Shown here: piece by piece, positions 23,084-32,926 of the stretch
Position numbering within the stretch: the first letter of the stretch is position 1
Layout of the letters: each line of letters begins with the position of its first letter
From: Stenotrophomonas sp. BIO128-Bstrain
GTDB taxonomy: Bacteria; Pseudomonadota; Gammaproteobacteria; Xanthomonadales; Xanthomonadaceae
Length of the DNA stretch: 64,000 bases
Assembly: GCF_030128875.1 (NCBI RefSeq)
Contig: NZ_CP124620.1
Span: forward strand, 3,952,501 to 4,016,500
Direction: 5' to 3'
The notes under the pieces: model-generated
Told to the model about the DNA's origin: nothing
The model's input: only the letters and a program-made list of their open reading frames with translations
Databases searched by the model: none
Translations under genes and position numbers: made by a program

Positions 23084-25231
23084 ATGTCTTCACGCAAACC
23101 CCTCACCGCCGCGCTGGCGCTTGGCCTGACCCTCGCCGCCGGCGCCCATGCCGACGAAGGCATGTGGATGCCGACCCAGCTGCCGGACCTGGCCAAACCG
23201 CTGAAGGCGGCCGGCTTCAAGGGCAACCCGGGCGACCTGGCCAACGTCACTGCGCCCCCGCTGAGCGCGGTGGTGCGGGCCGGGGGCGGCACCGGTTCGT
23301 TCGTCTCCGACGACGGCCTGCTGCTGACCAACCACCATGTCGCCATGGGCGTGATCCAGTACAACACCTCGCCCGAGCACAACCTGATCAACGACGGTTT
23401 CATCGCCAAGGGCCGCAGCGACGAGCGCGCGGCCAATCCGGATTTCCGCGTGTTGGTCACGGTCGGGTTCGACAAGGTCACCGATGAGGTGCTGCGCGAT
23501 GCGCGCGGCAAGACTGGCCGGGCGTACTTCGATGCCGTGGACCGCGCCAGCAAGCAGCTGGTGGCCGAGTGCGAGAAGGAAGGCAACATCCGCTGCAGCG
23601 TGGCGGACATGTACTACGGCACCGATTTCTACCGCATCCGCCAGCTCGAGCTGAGCGATGTGCGCCTGGTCTACGCGCCGCCGCGCGCGATCGGCAACTA
23701 CGGCGATGAGATCGACAACTTCATGTGGCCGCGCCACACCGGCGATTTCACCCTGCTGCGTGCCTACGTCGGCAAGGACGGCAAGCCTGCGCCGTACAGC
23801 GTGGACAACGTGCCCTACCACCCGCCGGCGCACCTGAAGATGGCGATCGACGGCCCGAAGACCGGCGATTACGCGATGTTGGCCGGTTACCCGGGCATCA
23901 CCTACCGCCATCGCACCGCCGCCGAATTCGCCAGCCAGATCGATGCGGTGCTGCCGCGCCGCGTGTCGGTGTTCCAGCAGATGATCGACACCATCGAGTC
24001 GGCCAGTGCCAAGGACGCGCAGGCGCGTACCCGGTACGCCTCGCAGCTGCAGTCGCTGAAGAACAACCGCAAGCGTGCCGCCGGCGAGCTGGAAGGCCTG
24101 CTGCGCAGCGATGCGAAGGCCCAGCGCGCCGCCGATGAAGCGGCGATGCTGCAGGCCACCGATGCGAAGTACCAGGGCGATATCCAGTCGCTGCTGACCT
24201 CGCTGTCCAGCGGTGCCTCGGTGGGGGAGCGCGATCTGCTGCTCGACCTGCTCTCGGCGCAGAGCCAGCTGCTGCGTTCGGCATTGACCCTGGAGCGCCT
24301 GCGCATCGAATCGGCCAAGCCCGACGCCGAGCGCGACAGCGGCTACCAGCAGCGCGATCTGGCGCTGATCGAAGGCGTGCTCAAGCAGGTCCAGCGCCGC
24401 TACGATCCGGCCATCGAAAAAGCCCTGCTGACCACGCTGCTGACCCGTTACCAGCAGCTGCCCGACGCGCAGCGCGTGCCCGAGTTCGACGCTGCCTTCG
24501 GCCGTACCCCGGCTGCGCTGGCCAAGACCCTGGATACGCTGTACGCCAGCACCCGCCTGGGCGACGAAGCCGAGCGCCTGTCGCGATTTGCCGCCGCACA
24601 GCAGGGCAAGGCACTGGCGCGCGATCCGCTGATCGACCTGGCCGGTCCGCTGGTGGCCGCGCAGCTGCGCCTGGATGACGAGCGCAAGACCCGCGAGGGC
24701 GAGCAGCTGCGCCTGCGCCCGGCCTACATGCAGGCGCTGTTCGCCTGGCGGGCCAAGCAGGGCCGCGCGGTGTACCCCGACGCCAACCGTACGCTGCGCA
24801 TCAGCTACGGCAAGGTCGAGGCGCTCTCGCCGCGCGATGCCGTGCATTTCGACCCGGTGACCACCGTGGCCGGGATCGTGGAGAAGAACACCAACGCCTA
24901 CCCGTTCGATGCGCCCAAGCCGCTGCTGGCCGCGATCGCCAAGGGCGATTTCGGCTCCACCGCCGATCCGGTGCTCAAGACCCAGACGGTCAACTTCCTG
25001 ACCAACCTGGACACCACCGGCGGCAACTCCGGCTCGCCGGTGCTCAATGCCAAGGGCGAGTTGATCGGCCTCAACTTCGACAGCAACTGGGAGTCGGTCA
25101 GCGCCAGCTGGTGGTTCGACCCGCGCTTCAAGCGCGCGGTGCACGTGGACATGCGCTACCTGCGCTGGCTGTTGGCCAAGGTCTACCCGGCGCCGGAGCT
25201 GTTGAAGGAAATGGGCGTCCCCGCCGAGTAA
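23084..25231 (+). CDS. S46 family dipeptidyl-peptidase (DPP7/DPP11-like)
   Basis: Exported serine peptidases of family S46 remove dipeptides from oligopeptide N-termini in the periplasm. This 715-residue protein has a signal peptide (cleavage near AGAHA, residue 20), a trypsin-like domain with TNHH (His84/85) and RHTGDF (Asp221), a long helical insertion (about 270-560) and the nucleophile motif GGNSGSP (Ser649). The three match the S46 triad. The residue 18 positions after the nucleophile, which sets P1 preference in known enzymes, is Ser667 (FDSNWE). The start at 23084 follows a GGAAG. It stands alone between tamB and the kinase gene. Confidence 0.93.
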   Translation: MSSRKPLTAALALGLTLAAGAHADEGMWMPTQLPDLAKPLKAAGFKGNPGDLANVTAPPLSAVVRAGGGTGSFVSDDGLLLTNHHVAMGVIQYNTSPEHNLINDGFIAKGRSDERAANPDFRVLVTVGFDKVTDEVLRDARGKTGRAYFDAVDRASKQLVAECEKEGNIRCSVADMYYGTDFYRIRQLELSDVRLVYAPPRAIGNYGDEIDNFMWPRHTGDFTLLRAYVGKDGKPAPYSVDNVPYHPPAHLKMAIDGPKTGDYAMLAGYPGITYRHRTAAEFASQIDAVLPRRVSVFQQMIDTIESASAKDAQARTRYASQLQSLKNNRKRAAGELEGLLRSDAKAQRAADEAAMLQATDAKYQGDIQSLLTSLSSGASVGERDLLLDLLSAQSQLLRSALTLERLRIESAKPDAERDSGYQQRDLALIEGVLKQVQRRYDPAIEKALLTTLLTRYQQLPDAQRVPEFDAAFGRTPAALAKTLDTLYASTRLGDEAERLSRFAAAQQGKALARDPLIDLAGPLVAAQLRLDDERKTREGEQLRLRPAYMQALFAWRAKQGRAVYPDANRTLRISYGKVEALSPRDAVHFDPVTTVAGIVEKNTNAYPFDAPKPLLAAIAKGDFGSTADPVLKTQTVNFLTNLDTTGGNSGSPVLNAKGELIGLNFDSNWESVSASWWFDPRFKRAVHVDMRYLRWLLAKVYPAPELLKEMGVPAE

Positions 25232-25249
25232 GGGACGCCGGCCGGCCCC

Positions 25250-25279
25250 GTAGCGCCACGACCAACGGTCGTGGCCTAC
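25250..25279. repeat. SMAG-type palindromic repeat
   Basis: This 30-bp palindrome starts with GTAG and ends with CTAC. It lies between the S46 peptidase stop and the kinase start, and a spurious GTG start for the kinase frame (25271) falls inside it. Confidence 0.8.
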
Positions 25280-25309
25280 ACTGCGGGCTGCTCTTGCGGA
25301 AACAACCCT

Positions 25310-28300
25310 GTGGTTTCTAGCTGGATCCTGCTGCTGGTCTCGGTGGTCTACGCCGCGCTGCTGTTCGCCGTGGCGTGGTGGGGCGACCGCCGCCCGATGT
25401 ATCCGGACCGGCCATGGCTGCGCCCGGTGGTCTACAGCCTGGCGCTGGCGGTGTACTGCTCGTCGTGGACGTTCTACGGGGCGGTCGGCACGGCGGTGCG
25501 CAATGGCATCGGCTATCTGCCGATCTACCTGGGGCCGCTGCTGCTGTGGGTGTTCGGCTGGCGCATCATCGAGCGCCTGGCACTGATCGCACGCAGCCAG
25601 AACGTGGTGTCCATCGCCGATTTCATCTCTTCGCGGTTCGGCCGCTCGCGGCGCCTGGCCGCGCTGGTGGCGGTGATCGCACTGATCGGCATCGTGCCGT
25701 ACCTGGCATTGCAGTACAAAGCCGTGGCGATGAGCCTGCAGGTGCTGACCGGCAACGTCGGCCCGACCGGCTTCTTCACCGACCCGGCGCTTTACGTGGC
25801 GCTGCTGATGGCCTTGTTCGCCACGCTGTTCGGCACCCGCCAGGTGGACGCCACCGAGCACCACCACGGCATGATGCTGGCGATCGCGCTGGAATCGATG
25901 ATCAAGCTGATCGCGATGGTGGCGCTGGGCCTGTTCGCCTACCTGTGGCTCAACGACCGCACCGATGCGGTGATCGAGTCCGCGCATACGCTGTTCACCG
26001 GGCTGCCACCGGTCGGCTTCATCTCGCAGACGCTGCTCAGCTTCCTGGCGATCATCTGCCTGCCGCGCCAGTTCCATGTAGCGGTGGTGGAGTGCGGCGA
26101 CGTGCGCGACATCCGCCGCGCGCGCTGGATGTTCGGGGCCTACCTGGTGATCATTTCGGCGATGGTGATTCCGATCGCCACGGCTGGCGTGACCCTGTTC
26201 GGCACCGGCGGCAGCGTCGCCGACGACAGCATGGTACTGGCGCTGCCGCTGGCCGAGGGGCGCAAGTTCCTGGCGCTGGTGGCCTACGTGGGCGGTTTCT
26301 CGGCCGCGACCGGGATGGTGATCGTGGCCTCGATCGCGCTGGCCACCATGGTCAGCAACGATCTGGTGATGCCGGTGCTGCTGCGCCGCAGTGGCGACCA
26401 CCAGGAGGCGGCCGACGTTGCCTCGCGCGTGCTCTGGATCCGGCGCACGGCGATCCTGCTGCTGGCCCTGGTCGCCTACAGCTACTACCGCGGCAGCAGC
26501 AACGACAGCACCCTGGCCTCGTACGGGCTGATGGCCTTCGCCGCCGTGGCGCAGTTCGCGCCGGGCTTGATCGGCGGCCTGTACTGGCGGGGAGCGAGCC
26601 GCCGGGGCGTGGAGGTCGGCATGCTGCTCGGCTTCGCCACCTGGGTGTACACGCTGCTCTTGCCCGCGCTCACGCATGCCGGCTGGATGGACGAGGCCTG
26701 GCTGGTGCACGGGCCGTTCGGGATCGGCTGGCTGCAGCCGCAGCATCTGTTCGGCATGAGCGGCTGGGACCCGTTGACCCATGGCACGTTCTGGTCGCTG
26801 CTGGTCAATGTCGCGGCGATGGTGCTGGTTTCCGTGCGCTGGCGCCCGGGCGTGGACGAGCGCCTGCGTGCCGCGCCGTTCCTGGACCCGTACGCGCAGC
26901 GGCCTTCGGTGGCCGGTGTGTGGCCCGGCAACGTGCATGTGGGCGATCTGCTGGCGCTGGCCTCACGGGTGGTCGGTGACCGCCATGCGCGCCGGTCCTT
27001 CTTCGAGCAGGCGCAGTCGATGGATCGCGAGCTGCAGGCCTCCGCGCCGGCGGACCGGGCGTGGGTGCAGTTCACCGAGCGCCTGCTGGCGGCCTCGATC
27101 GGCGCCGCCTCCGCACGCCTGCTGCTGACCAGCCTGCTGCGCGGCTCGGGCATGGACCTGGGGGAAGTGGTGGCGGTGCTCGACGAAGCCGGGCAGGAGC
27201 TGCGCTTCAACCGCGAGATTCTTTCCACCACGCTGGAGAACATCAGTGCCGGGGTCAGCGTGGTCGACCCGGACATGCGCCTGACCGCTTGGAACCGCCG
27301 TTACCAGCAGATGTTCGGGTACCCCGACGGGATGCTCTACGTCGGCCGCCCGGTGGCCGACCTGATCCGCTACAACGCCGAGCGTGGCGAGCTGGGCGAG
27401 GGCGACATCGAGGTGCAGATCAACCGCCGCATCGGCTACATGCGCGCCGGTTCGCCGCACATCTTCGAGCGCACCCGCAGCGACGGCAAAGTGATCGAGA
27501 TGCGCGGCCAGGCATTGCCCGGCGGTGGCTATGTCACCAGCTACAACGACATCACCGACTACAAACACGCCGAGCGCGCGCTGCTGGAAGCCAACGAGAC
27601 GCTGGAGCAGCGCGTGGCCGAGCGATCGCACGAGGCCGAGATGGCGCAGCAGTCCAAGACGCGCTTCCTGGCGGCGATCAGCCACGATGTGCTGCAGCCG
27701 CTCAATGCCGCGCGCCTGTTCGCCTCGGCGCTGCGTGAGAGCCACCACAACAACGAAGAGCAGCGGCACCTGGCCGAGCGCGTGGATGCCTCGCTGCGCG
27801 CGGCCGAGGAGCTGCTGGATGGCCTGCTGGATGTCTCCCGCCTGGACGCCGGCGGCCTGCACCCGGTGATCGGGGATTTCGATGTCAGCCTGCTGATGCG
27901 CGAGCTGGCGGCGCAGTACTCGCCCGTCGCCGCCGGGCGCGGCCTGCGCATGGATCTGTTCGCGCGCCCGGCCTGGGTGCGCAGCGACCGCCGCCTGCTG
28001 CGGCGCGTGCTGCAGAACTTCCTGGCCAACGCACTGCGTTACACCCGCCAGGGGCGCATCGTGCTGGCCGTGCGCCATCGCGGGCCGGAAGTGGAGCTGC
28101 AGGTCTGGGATACCGGCCCGGGCATCCCCGAGCACCACATGCAGCAGATATTCGACGAGTTCCACCGCTACCAGCAGCCGTTCGACTGGGGCGAGCAGGG
28201 CCTGGGGCTGGGCCTGTCGATCTGCCAGCGCATCTCGCGCCTGCTCGATCACCGCCTCAACGCCCGCAGCCGCGTGGGCAGCGGCAGCATGTTCTCGATC

Positions 28301-28759
28301 CTGCTGCCCCTGGTGGCCGCGCCGCAGCTGCCGGCCGCGATGTCCTCGCCGGCGCCCAGCCCGGCCACCCGTGCCGATTCGCTGGCCGGGATGCGCGTGC
28401 TGTGCGTGGACAACGACCAGGAAATCCTGGACGGCATGCGCGCGCTGCTGGGGCGCTGGCAGGTACAGGTGATCACTGCCAGTACCGTCGACCAGGCGCT
28501 GGAGAAAGTCGTCGAGCGCCCGGATGTGATGCTGGTGGATTACCACCTGCATGACCGCCTGGATGGGCTGGATACGCTGGTGGCGCTGGGCCAGAAGGCC
28601 GGCCGTGCGATTCCGGGTGCGCTGCTCACCGCCGATGGGCGCGATGAGCTCAAGCGGATGGCGCGCGACCGTGGCTACCGGTTGTTGACCAAGCCGATCA
28701 AGCCGGCCTCGCTGCGCGCCTTCCTGGCCGCCTTCCACGATACCCGCGGCGATCTCTAG
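25310..28759 (+). CDS. crbS: Symporter-fused hybrid histidine kinase (CrbS/MxtR type)
   Basis: This 1149-residue protein joins a sodium:solute symporter (SLC5-like) membrane domain of about 13 helices (about 1-510) to a linker helical region (about 540-640), a PAS domain (about 645-755), a histidine-kinase core with H-box SHDVLQPLNAARLF (His792), an ATPase domain with NALRYT and DTGPGI...GLGLGLSIC motifs, and a C-terminal receiver (Asp1077 in LVDYH). This architecture matches CrbS of Vibrio and MxtR of Pseudomonas, kinases of the acetate switch. The start is GTG at 25310; the frame upstream lies in a palindromic repeat. The matching regulator and acs gene are 1-4 kb downstream on the other strand. 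Confidence 0.9.
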   Translation: MVSSWILLLVSVVYAALLFAVAWWGDRRPMYPDRPWLRPVVYSLALAVYCSSWTFYGAVGTAVRNGIGYLPIYLGPLLLWVFGWRIIERLALIARSQNVVSIADFISSRFGRSRRLAALVAVIALIGIVPYLALQYKAVAMSLQVLTGNVGPTGFFTDPALYVALLMALFATLFGTRQVDATEHHHGMMLAIALESMIKLIAMVALGLFAYLWLNDRTDAVIESAHTLFTGLPPVGFISQTLLSFLAIICLPRQFHVAVVECGDVRDIRRARWMFGAYLVIISAMVIPIATAGVTLFGTGGSVADDSMVLALPLAEGRKFLALVAYVGGFSAATGMVIVASIALATMVSNDLVMPVLLRRSGDHQEAADVASRVLWIRRTAILLLALVAYSYYRGSSNDSTLASYGLMAFAAVAQFAPGLIGGLYWRGASRRGVEVGMLLGFATWVYTLLLPALTHAGWMDEAWLVHGPFGIGWLQPQHLFGMSGWDPLTHGTFWSLLVNVAAMVLVSVRWRPGVDERLRAAPFLDPYAQRPSVAGVWPGNVHVGDLLALASRVVGDRHARRSFFEQAQSMDRELQASAPADRAWVQFTERLLAASIGAASARLLLTSLLRGSGMDLGEVVAVLDEAGQELRFNREILSTTLENISAGVSVVDPDMRLTAWNRRYQQMFGYPDGMLYVGRPVADLIRYNAERGELGEGDIEVQINRRIGYMRAGSPHIFERTRSDGKVIEMRGQALPGGGYVTSYNDITDYKHAERALLEANETLEQRVAERSHEAEMAQQSKTRFLAAISHDVLQPLNAARLFASALRESHHNNEEQRHLAERVDASLRAAEELLDGLLDVSRLDAGGLHPVIGDFDVSLLMRELAAQYSPVAAGRGLRMDLFARPAWVRSDRRLLRRVLQNFLANALRYTRQGRIVLAVRHRGPEVELQVWDTGPGIPEHHMQQIFDEFHRYQQPFDWGEQGLGLGLSICQRISRLLDHRLNARSRVGSGSMFSILLPLVAAPQLPAAMSSPAPSPATRADSLAGMRVLCVDNDQEILDGMRALLGRWQVQVITASTVDQALEKVVERPDVMLVDYHLHDRLDGLDTLVALGQKAGRAIPGALLTADGRDELKRMARDRGYRLLTKPIKPASLRAFLAAFHDTRGDL

Positions 28760-28792
28760 CCGCAGGCGTCCTTGGGAGGCGGCGGCAGGCGG

Positions 28793-29371
28793 TCAGGCCA
28801 TGGCGCCGCTGAGATGTTCGTACAGGATGGTCGAGCCGATGATGATCAGGATCAGGCCGCCGATGATCTCCGCGCGCTTGCCGACCATGCCGCCCAGCAC
28901 GCGGCCGAGCATGATGCCCATCGTCACCATGGTCAGCGTGCACAGGCCGATGATCAGCGCCATCACGCCGATATGCACATCGAGGAAGGCCAGGCCGATG
29001 CCCACCGCCATCGCATCGATGCTGGTGGCGAAGCCGGTCACCGCCAGGCGCCAGAAGCCATGGTGTTTGCTGGTGTCCTCGTCGTCCGCGCCGTCGTCTG
29101 GGCGCAGGCCATTGATGATCATGTGCACGCCCAGCGCACCGAGCAGGCCGAAGGCGATCCAGTGATCGAAGGCCTCCACGTACTGCAGCGCGGCGCGGCC
29201 GAGCAGCCAGCCGATCACCGGGGTGATGCCTTCGATGACACCGAAAATGAGGCCGGCGCGCAGCGCATCGGAGAAGCGGGGCTTGCGCATCGCCGCGCCT
29301 TTGCCGATCGCCGCGGCGAAGGCATCGGTGGACATGGCAAAGCCGATCAGCAGGATCGAAACAGGCGACAT
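28793..29371 (-). CDS. mntP: Manganese efflux pump MntP
   Basis: MntP exports Mn(II). The 192-residue protein has six hydrophobic helices and the two family signatures with membrane Asp residues: [16 protein letters not shown] (helix 1) and [14 protein letters not shown] (helix 4). The central loop ([13 protein letters not shown]) is acidic and His-containing. The start at 29371 is set by homology; there is no clear Shine-Dalgarno. A yybP-ykoY Mn riboswitch lies 70-180 nt upstream, so expression should rise with Mn. It sits between the kinase and its likely response regulator, without an obvious functional link to them. Confidence 0.96.
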   Translation of the reverse strand: MSPVSILLIGFAMSTDAFAAAIGKGAAMRKPRFSDALRAGLIFGVIEGITPVIGWLLGRAALQYVEAFDHWIAFGLLGALGVHMIINGLRPDDGADDEDTSKHHGFWRLAVTGFATSIDAMAVGIGLAFLDVHIGVMALIIGLCTLTMVTMGIMLGRVLGGMVGKRAEIIGGLILIIIGSTILYEHLSGAMA

Positions 29372-29383
29372 TGGGGTACGCGG

Positions 29384-29429
29384 CAGGTCGGGCGATATCG
29401 AGCAACGGACCGCGAACGCGCCCAACCTG
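29384..29429 (-). promoter_or_regulatory. Leader stem next to the mntP start (likely expression platform)
   Basis: Arms 29384-29394 and 29419-29429 are complementary over 11 positions, one of them a G-U pair. The stem lies between the riboswitch aptamer and the mntP ATG, 12 nt from the start, where it could hide the translation start. The regulatory mechanism is inferred from position only. Confidence 0.45.
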
Positions 29430-29440
29430 TCGTTGCGCAC

Positions 29441-29552
29441 GCGGACCGCTGGTCTCGCCAACCATGATGGTTGCCCGCACCACGGCGCACTGGCCGAGTA
29501 TGTTGATGCGGGCGATTCCTGCAGCAGGAATCCGGCTACTCCCCAAGGGGAC
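29441..29552 (-). promoter_or_regulatory. yybP-ykoY manganese riboswitch upstream of mntP
   Basis: Read on the minus strand, the segment begins CTTGGGGAGTAGCC and continues with GCATCAACATACTCGGCC. It ends with ATGGTTGGCGAGACC. These are the conserved pieces of the yybP-ykoY aptamer (compare the E. coli alx leader: GGGGAGUAGCC, CGUCAUACUCG, GGAGAGACC). The spacing and the gene it precedes, mntP, fit the known Mn(II)-sensing class. Ends are approximate. Confidence 0.9.
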
Positions 29553-29646
29553 GCGAAGCTTAGCACCGGGGTTGTGGCGTGGCGCGTCTACCGGCAATTG
29601 CGCAGGTCACGCTGGATTTCATAGCCCCGGCTATAAGCCGTGGCGG

Positions 29647-29714
29647 GTAGAGCCGACCGTTGGTCGGCTGCACGGCGTGATCGGGCTCTGCAGCCGACCA
29701 ACGGTCGGCTCTAC
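29647..29714. repeat. Pair of inverted SMAG repeats
   Basis: Two 25-bp copies in opposite orientation (29647-29671 and 29690-29714) are exact reverse complements, each itself a palindrome with a GTAG end. They lie between the mntP leader and the response regulator's 3' end. The dimer could form a long cruciform or RNA hairpin. Confidence 0.85.
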
Positions 29715-29736
29715 GCCACCGATCCGCGTGGTGCCC

Positions 29737-30402
29737 TCACTCCTCTTCGGGCGGCAACACGATCTGCTCGTCATCGATGGCCAGCTTGCCGGCCATCAGC
29801 ACCGCCTGGGTGCGGTTGGTGACGCCCAGCTTGCGCAGGATCGCGGTGACGTGCGCCTTGATCGTCGCCTCGGAGACATTGAGGTCGTAGGCGATCTGCT
29901 TGTTGAGGCGGCCGGCGCCGAGCATCTGCAGCACGCGGAACTGCTGCGGGGTCAGCTCGCGCAGGCGCTGGCCGATCTCGCGCTCTTCGCGGCCGGTCGG
30001 TGGCACGTTGTGTGCCTCCGGCGGGGCCCAGGTTTCGCCATCGAGGATGGTGCCCAGCGCATGGCCGATCGTGTCCGAATCGGCGGATTTGGGGATGAAG
30101 CCGAACGCACCGTGGTCGAGCGCGCGGCGCATCACGGTCGGTTCCTCACGCGCGGAGACCACCACCACCGGCAGCTGCGGGTGCAGGGCACGCATGTGGA
30201 CCAGCGCATTGAAGCCCTGCGCACCGGGCATGTTGAGGTCCATCAGGACCAGGTCGGCGTCGGTGTGCTGGTCGGCCAGCTGGTACAGCGCTTCCACGCT
30301 GTCCGCTTCGTACAGCTGCACGCCGGGGATGACACGGCTCACGGCGCCGCGAAGGGCTTCGCGGAACAGCGGGTGGTCATCGGCAATCAGGAGGGTAGGC
30401 AT
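29737..30402 (-). CDS. crbR: NarL/LuxR-family response regulator (CrbR/ErdR type)
   Basis: This 221-residue regulator has a receiver domain (LLIADDHPLFRE at the start, phospho-acceptor Asp55 in LMDLNMPG, Lys105) and a C-terminal LuxR-type helix-turn-helix (about 150-205, with LNVSEATIKAHVTAILRKLG). It resembles CrbR and ErdR, the regulators that act with CrbS/MxtR to switch on acs. It lies just downstream of acs on the same strand and near the kinase gene, which supports the pairing. An ATG at 30414 would add four residues; homologues usually begin MPTLLIADDH. Confidence 0.92.
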   Translation of the reverse strand: MPTLLIADDHPLFREALRGAVSRVIPGVQLYEADSVEALYQLADQHTDADLVLMDLNMPGAQGFNALVHMRALHPQLPVVVVSAREEPTVMRRALDHGAFGFIPKSADSDTIGHALGTILDGETWAPPEAHNVPPTGREEREIGQRLRELTPQQFRVLQMLGAGRLNKQIAYDLNVSEATIKAHVTAILRKLGVTNRTQAVLMAGKLAIDDEQIVLPPEEE

Positions 30403-30522
30403 GGTGGGGGCCATGTTGCGAAAGGGGTAACGCGCTGAAACGGAACGAGTGTATCGAGACGACAGCCCCCAGAGTCAGGGGCGGCCGCGCAGCGGCGGGG
30501 GTGTGGGTGATGGTGAGAAGGG

Positions 30523-30548
30523 CCCACGGTCCGCTTGCGGACCGTGGG
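30523..30548. terminator. Perfect hairpin between acs and the response regulator
   Basis: Arms 30523-30534 and 30537-30548 form a 12-bp perfect stem with a 2-nt loop, about 30 bp after the acs stop. A pyrimidine-rich stretch but no long T-tract follows on the minus strand. It may end acs transcription or be a REP-like hairpin limiting read-through into the regulator gene. Confidence 0.5.
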
Positions 30549-30579
30549 AGCGACAGCGCGAATGCGATGGGGCGACCCC

Positions 30580-32523
<1,944 letters not shown>

Positions 32524-32713
32524 GGCACCCTCACTTGCACGTTGACTTGGGTTGTGCGGTCGCAGCATAAGCGGCGACCTCTCCCCCTCAGTTTGCCGCA
32601 TCCACCCGCCTGCGCGGTGTCGAGGTGGTTAGACCATGGTCGAACGCCGCATGCCCTGGTATGAGAGGGCCGTCTAGCTCGGTAGCTCAAGACTGCTGGT
32701 CGTGAGGCAAGGC

Positions 32714-32738
32714 GTACCGACCAACGGTCGGTACCTAC
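32714..32738. repeat. SMAG-type palindromic repeat
   Basis: This palindrome has the core CCGACCAACGGTCGG and a CTAC end, and belongs to the same sequence type as those near 29.7, 38.3, 40.1 and 45.3 kb. Confidence 0.75.
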
Positions 32739-32753
32739 GCGGTGCCTGCGGCA

Positions 32754-32794
32754 CCTGCCGGTCCCCTGCCGGTCCCCTGCCGGTCCCCTGCCGG
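32754..32794. repeat. 11-bp tandem repeat, about 3.7 copies
   Basis: The unit CCTGCCGGTCC is repeated three times without change (32754-32786), followed by a partial fourth copy. It lies in the acs/porin control region. Such repeats can vary in copy number by slippage. Confidence 0.85.
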
Positions 32795-32800
32795 CGCCCG

Positions 32801-32830
32801 GTCGTACTCGCCCCTTGGGGCGAGTACGAC
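32801..32830. other. Perfect 30-bp palindrome upstream of the porin gene
   Basis: Arms 32801-32814 and 32817-32830 are exact reverse complements of 14 bp around a TT. It lacks the GTAG end of the SMAG repeats. It could be an operator, a transcription terminator for leftward or rightward read-through, or an RNA hairpin in the porin leader. Confidence 0.6.
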
Positions 32831-32926
32831 TAATGGCCAATAGCTTCGGTGCGTCAACGCGCCGCACCCTCGGCTCGACCGTGCCCCACGCGCGGCATCA
32901 CTTTGCCACCCGGGAGAGAGGGCAAC

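Larger units (their letters stand above)
32524..32926. promoter_or_regulatory. Divergent control region between acs and the porin gene
   Basis: This 403-bp gap must carry the promoters of acs (minus) and of the porin-permease pair (plus). It contains a TATGCT that could be an acs -10 box (minus strand, near 32568), a 10-bp palindrome GACCATGGTC near 32635, a SMAG palindrome (32714-32738), an 11-bp tandem repeat (32754-32794) and a perfect 30-bp palindrome (32801-32830). Which element binds the CrbR-type regulator cannot be told from the sequence. Confidence 0.6.

Noticed and set aside
23090..26938. 1282-codon minus-strand frame opposite the S46 peptidase and kinase
   Set aside because: Spans two unrelated plus-strand genes and a SMAG repeat; shadow frame.
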